A program made the translations under genes and the position numbers. The notes beneath the pieces were generated by a model. The model was given only the letters and a program-made list of their open reading frames with translations, was not told where the DNA came from and ran no database searches. Shown piece after piece: positions 6,952-9,244 of a DNA stretch of 9,244 nucleotides (position 1 is its first letter; every line of letters begins with the position of its first letter). This DNA is from an uncultured Clostridia bacterium (lineage in GTDB: Bacteria > Bacillota > Clostridia > Christensenellales > UBA1242): contig CAKVNA010000028.1 of NCBI GenBank assembly GCA_934776915.1, forward strand, positions 1 through 9,244. The letters are read 5' to 3'.

Positions 6952-8329
6952 ATTTTTTCTCAAGCGTATAGCCGTCTTTGCCGTCACGCACAATGTATCC
7001 AAGTTTTGAAATTTCATCACGCAAGCGGTCGCTTTCTGCCCAATTTTTTTCAAGTCTTGCTTGCCACCTTGTCTTTGCAAGTTCGTCAATTTCTTGTGGA
7101 ATTTCCTCTTTTACTTTTTCTTCACCATTAAGATTTAGTCCCAAAGCTTTATCAAACTTTTGCACCAAGTCAAAAATTTGGGAAGATTTTGGCTCATTTC
7201 GGAGCATTGTCCACAAAACACCTATTGCAAGTGGAAAATTTAGGTCGTCATTTATTGCATTTAAAAATTGTTCGCTATAATTTTTTATTTTTTCGTCTTC
7301 AATTTTGTTTTCGCCATTTTTGTGACTTGCCACGAGAGATCTTAAGTTGTTATAACCCAAAGCACTTGCTTTAAGTGCGTCAAAGGTAAAATTCAATTTT
7401 TTGCTATAATGTGTGTTTAGGCAGAAATATTTAAAATCAAGTGGCTCAAAGCCTCGGTCGGACAAGTCTTTTATTGTCCAAACATTGCCAAGACTTTTGC
7501 TCATTTTTCCACCGTCAACTGCCAAAAATTCGTTGTGCATCCAGAAATTTACAACTCTATGCCCAGCCAATGCGTCATTTTGTGCAATTTCGTCCTCATG
7601 GTGAACAGTTTTATGGTCTATGCCACCAGTGTGAATGTCAAAGCGGTCGCCCAAAATATCTCGCCCCATGCTTGAACATTCAATGTGCCACCCAGGGCAA
7701 CCGACACCCCATGGACTATCCCATTTCATAATGTGATTATCTGGCACAAATTTCCAAAGAGCAAAGTCAAATGGGTGATGTTTTTCCAAATTTTCCTCAA
7801 TTCGTGCGTTGCCCGTTTTGCTTAAGTCTTTTGCACTTAATTGTCCATAACCCGAAAACTTTTGCACATCAAAATATATTCCGTCACTTGTTCTGTATGT
7901 ATAACCTTTTGCCTCAAGCCCTTTGACAAACTCTATCATTTGAGGGATATATTGTGTGGCATAGGTGATATGTTCTGGAGTATCAACATTTAAAAGTTTT
8001 AAGTCAGCAAAAAACTTATCCGCATAAAATTTTGCAATTTCATAAGGACTTTTTTGTTCTTTTTTTGCCGCAAGTTCCATTTTGTCGTCACCGTTGTCCT
8101 CATCACTGGTCAAGTGCCCCACATCAGTCACATTCATAACACCCAAAATTTTGTAGCCGTTGTATTTAAGGGTGCGTCTTAATGAGTCCATAAAAATGTA
8201 TGCTCTCATATTGCCAATGTGTTGATAAGAATAAACCGTTGGCCCGCAAGAATACATCTTTACAAGGCCTGGTGTAATTGACACAAATTCCTGTTTTTTG
8301 TTTGTTAATGAATTAAATAATTTAAGCAT
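6950..8329 (-). CDS. cysS: Cysteinyl-tRNA synthetase
   Basis: Class I synthetase that charges tRNA-Cys with cysteine in an ATP-dependent reaction. It has 459 residues, full length for the family. The HIGH-type motif is HIGN (37-40) and the KMSKS loop is intact (GGKMSKSLGN, 273-282). The four zinc ligands that select cysteine are recognisable: Cys28, Cys218, His243 and Glu247, with the same spacing as in E. coli. TDVGHLTSDEDNGDDKM (68-84) and IDHKTVHHEDEIAQ (237-250) place it in the subgroup with that longer insert and not with the E. coli type. A C-terminal helical anticodon-binding region follows. The ATG at 8329 overlaps the end of marR by eight bases and has AAAGGGAG six bases upstream, so translation is probably coupled to marR. 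No T-box leader is possible in this arrangement. Confidence 0.98.
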   Translation of the reverse strand: MLKLFNSLTNKKQEFVSITPGLVKMYSCGPTVYSYQHIGNMRAYIFMDSLRRTLKYNGYKILGVMNVTDVGHLTSDEDNGDDKMELAAKKEQKSPYEIAKFYADKFFADLKLLNVDTPEHITYATQYIPQMIEFVKGLEAKGYTYRTSDGIYFDVQKFSGYGQLSAKDLSKTGNARIEENLEKHHPFDFALWKFVPDNHIMKWDSPWGVGCPGWHIECSSMGRDILGDRFDIHTGGIDHKTVHHEDEIAQNDALAGHRVVNFWMHNEFLAVDGGKMSKSLGNVWTIKDLSDRGFEPLDFKYFCLNTHYSKKLNFTFDALKASALGYNNLRSLVASHKNGENKIEDEKIKNYSEQFLNAINDDLNFPLAIGVLWTMLRNEPKSSQIFDLVQKFDKALGLNLNGEEKVKEEIPQEIDELAKTRWQARLEKNWAESDRLRDEISKLGYIVRDGKDGYTLEKK

Positions 8330-8753
8330 TTTCTTCTCCCTTTGAAGGTAAAATTTTGTTTAAAAAGTCCACAGCAGAAATCACTTCGTTAAGGTCAGAT
8401 TCAGAAAGTTTTCCCAGTGCTTTTTCAAGTGAAGTTAAACACGAATAAACATATTTTTCCCCGCCTTTTGTAAGTGAGTAATACTTTCCCCGCCTGTCAT
8501 TTTCGTCACCTACCGAACAAATCTTGTTCTCGTCTTCCAGCTCTTTGCAAAACTTTGCAACATTAGATTTTGCCAGCCCCAAAAATTCTACTAGTTTTGT
8601 AGGCGAAATCTGTTTGTTTTCTAAAATACAAAGCAAAATTTTAAACTTCAACGAAAAGACTTCCCGCTCCAACTTTGAATCGAAATTTTTGAAAAACATC
8701 TGAATGTTTTGAGTAAGCCTAACAAAACTTTTACTTGTTTCAAATGGTAGCAT
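8322..8753 (-). CDS. MarR-family transcriptional regulator
   Basis: A 143-residue winged-helix protein of the size usual for MarR dimers, which bind palindromic operators and release them on ligand binding or cysteine oxidation. The winged helix spans about 35-100: ISPTKLVEFLGLAKSNVAKF (49-68) is the helix-turn-helix, and DENDRRGKYYSLTKGG (83-98) is the wing with the family D-x-R-x-G/K pattern. Flanking helices at both ends would form the dimer interface. Four cysteines are present (42, 69, 79, 105), two of them close to the DNA-binding helix, so thiol-based sensing is possible but not shown. The ATG at 8753 has GGAGG four bases upstream. It is the first gene of the minus-strand run, follows a strong promoter and an inverted repeat, and overlaps cysS, so autoregulation of the whole unit is likely. 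The effector is unknown. Confidence 0.9.
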   Translation of the reverse strand: MLPFETSKSFVRLTQNIQMFFKNFDSKLEREVFSLKFKILLCILENKQISPTKLVEFLGLAKSNVAKFCKELEDENKICSVGDENDRRGKYYSLTKGGEKYVYSCLTSLEKALGKLSESDLNEVISAVDFLNKILPSKGEENA

Positions 8754-8764
8754 ATATCCTCCAA

Positions 8765-8792
8765 ACTATCTTATGCAACTTCATATGATAGT
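8765..8792. promoter_or_regulatory. Probable operator for the MarR-type regulator
   Basis: ACTATCTTATG (8765-8775) and CATATGATAGT (8782-8792) form an 11-bp inverted repeat with one mismatch around a six-base spacer. The repeat lies between the expected transcription start (near 8805) and the marR ribosome site, where a bound dimer would block transcription. A direct repeat of ATCTTAT followed by CAAC (8768-8779 and 8797-8809) puts a second half-site over the start point. Size and symmetry suit MarR dimers. The same sequence in the RNA could fold into a hairpin just before the ribosome site. Confidence 0.55.
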
Positions 8793-8811
8793 GATAATCT
8801 TATAACAACTC

Positions 8812-8840
8812 ATTTTAACACTTCTCATAACCTATGTCAA
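8812..8840 (-). promoter_or_regulatory. Sigma-A type promoter of the marR-cysS-aldehyde dehydrogenase unit
   Basis: On the minus strand, a perfect -35 TTGACA (8835-8840) is separated by exactly 17 bases from TAAAAT (8812-8817), five of six matches to the -10 consensus. Transcription would start near 8805, giving a leader of about 50 bases. It is the best promoter match in the window and may drive all seven minus-strand genes, since no clear terminator interrupts them. Confidence 0.8.
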
Positions 8841-8890
8841 TTTAATAAACACTCTCTTTGAAAGAAAAATGGCGCATAGTCAAAAATTTG

Positions 8891-8919
8891 TTGCAATCTT
8901 TACCCAAATGTTGTATATT
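8891..8919 (+). promoter_or_regulatory. Candidate promoter upstream of tRNA-Ser
   Basis: TTGCAA (8891-8896), a 17-base spacer and TATATT (8914-8919) on the plus strand give four of six and five of six matches to the sigma-A consensus. It points towards the tRNA, about 160 bases further on, which is long for a tRNA leader. No better candidate is visible closer: TTGACT at 9020-9025 has no -10 at the right distance. ACCCA (8902-8906) and TGGGT (8921-8925) flank the -10 symmetrically. Confidence 0.4.
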
Positions 8920-9084
8920 ATGGGTGTTGGAAAAGAGAATACAAGCGGAAAATTAAGGGCAAAAGATTATATATCCCAACATATATAAGCCTAGCATTTG
9001 CATGAAGAAAAAATTTTAATTGACTTGCAAACTCAACAAAAACCAACTTGCAAAACCCAAAAACTTACGAAATAAAAAAAATAT

Positions 9085-9173
9085 GGAGAGGTATCGAAGT
9101 GGTCATAACGGGGCTGACTCGAAATCAGTTAGGGAGCAATCTCACGTGGGTTCGAATCCCACCCTCTCTGCCA
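9085..9173 (+). tRNA. tRNA-Ser (anticodon CGA), CCA encoded
   Basis: An 89-base cloverleaf with a long variable arm, the hallmark of serine tRNAs. The acceptor stem pairs 9085-9091 with 9163-9169. The anticodon stem pairs GCTGA (9113-9117) with TCAGT (9125-9129) around the loop CTCGAAA, giving anticodon CGA at 9120-9122, which reads UCG. The variable arm contains GAG (9134-9136) facing CTC (9141-9143). The T arm is GTGGG (9146-9150) and CCCAC (9158-9162) around TTCGAAT. The discriminator base is G (9170), as expected for serine, followed by an encoded CCA (9171-9173). The first acceptor pair is G-U and not the usual G-C. It is transcribed away from marR. Confidence 0.97.
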
Positions 9174-9209
9174 AAAAATCTCAGTCAATTTATGGCTGAG
9201 ATTTTTTAT
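9173..9209 (+). terminator. Rho-independent terminator of tRNA-Ser
   Basis: A 14-bp stem (9173-9186 with 9194-9207, one G-T pair) closes a 7-base loop and ends in a run of six T. The 5' arm begins at the last base of the encoded CCA, so the terminator abuts the mature tRNA end. The A-run on the 5' arm would also let it work on the minus strand. Confidence 0.9.
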
Positions 9210-9230
9210 ATCAAATTTGCAAAATTTGAT
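9210..9230. repeat. 21-base palindrome after the tRNA terminator
   Basis: ATCAAATTT (9210-9218) and AAATTTGAT (9222-9230) form a perfect 9-bp inverted repeat around GCA. No T-tract follows, so it is not a terminator. It looks like a repressor-type operator for a gene beyond the right edge, but AT-rich sequence makes chance palindromes easier. Confidence 0.4.
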
Positions 9231-9244
9231 TATCATGCACAAAG

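Larger units (their letters stand above)
8754..9084. other. Intergenic region between marR and tRNA-Ser
   Basis: This 331-base stretch holds the marR leader, operator-like repeat and promoter on the minus strand, and a weaker plus-strand promoter candidate that could serve the tRNA. It also has a plus-strand frame of 39 codons (8869-8988, ATG start, TAA stop) without a convincing ribosome site, an 8-bp inverted repeat at 8967-8988 and a nine-base direct repeat at 9023 and 9046. No recognised gene is present. Confidence 0.6.

Noticed and set aside
8322..9244. Integrated mobile element at the tRNA-Ser gene
   Set aside because: No integrase, no repeat of the tRNA 3' end and no phage-like gene is visible within the window.

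Overview
The window is AT-rich (by eye about one third G+C), uses the standard genetic code and carries clear Shine-Dalgarno sites of the AGGAGG type. The gene set (MarR regulator, GreA, TcdA/YrvM-like enzyme, an ABC-2 permease of the kind common in clostridia) suggests a low-GC Bacillota-type bacterium, perhaps an uncultured clostridial lineage. That placement is inference. The arginyl-tRNA synthetase is not of the Bacillus subtilis type and resembles the subfamily typical of Alphaproteobacteria.

Layout. At the left edge is the 3' end of a plus-strand membrane protein, the C-terminal part of an ABC-2 type permease, followed by a hairpin that can terminate transcription in both directions. 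From about 636 to 8753 seven genes lie on the minus strand. In transcription order they are a MarR-family regulator, cysS, a class 3 aldehyde dehydrogenase with a long charged N-terminal extension, a TcdA-like tRNA t6A dehydratase, greA, argS and a GT4 glycosyltransferase. marR, cysS and the dehydrogenase are tightly packed (8-base overlap, then a 9-base gap), and argS and the glycosyltransferase are also adjacent or overlapping. The other gaps are about 100 to 130 bases, with no convincing internal terminator. A strong sigma-A type promoter (TTGACA, 17 bases, TAAAAT) and an inverted repeat suited to MarR binding precede marR. On the plus strand at the right edge are a weaker promoter candidate, a tRNA-Ser(CGA) gene with encoded CCA, its terminator and a 21-base palindrome.

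How it fits together. Four of the seven minus-strand genes serve translation or transcription: two aminoacyl-tRNA synthetases, an anticodon-loop modification enzyme and a transcript-cleavage factor. A tRNA gene lies next to them. No T-box leader is visible before either synthetase gene. The first three genes look like one translationally coupled unit that a MarR repressor could control, which is an unusual setting for cysteinyl-tRNA synthetase.

No phage, transposon, CRISPR or defence system is visible. The points most worth a second look are the marR-cysS-aldehyde dehydrogenase unit, the roughly 160-residue basic-then-acidic extension on the dehydrogenase, and an inverted pair of DnaA-box-like sites between greA and argS.
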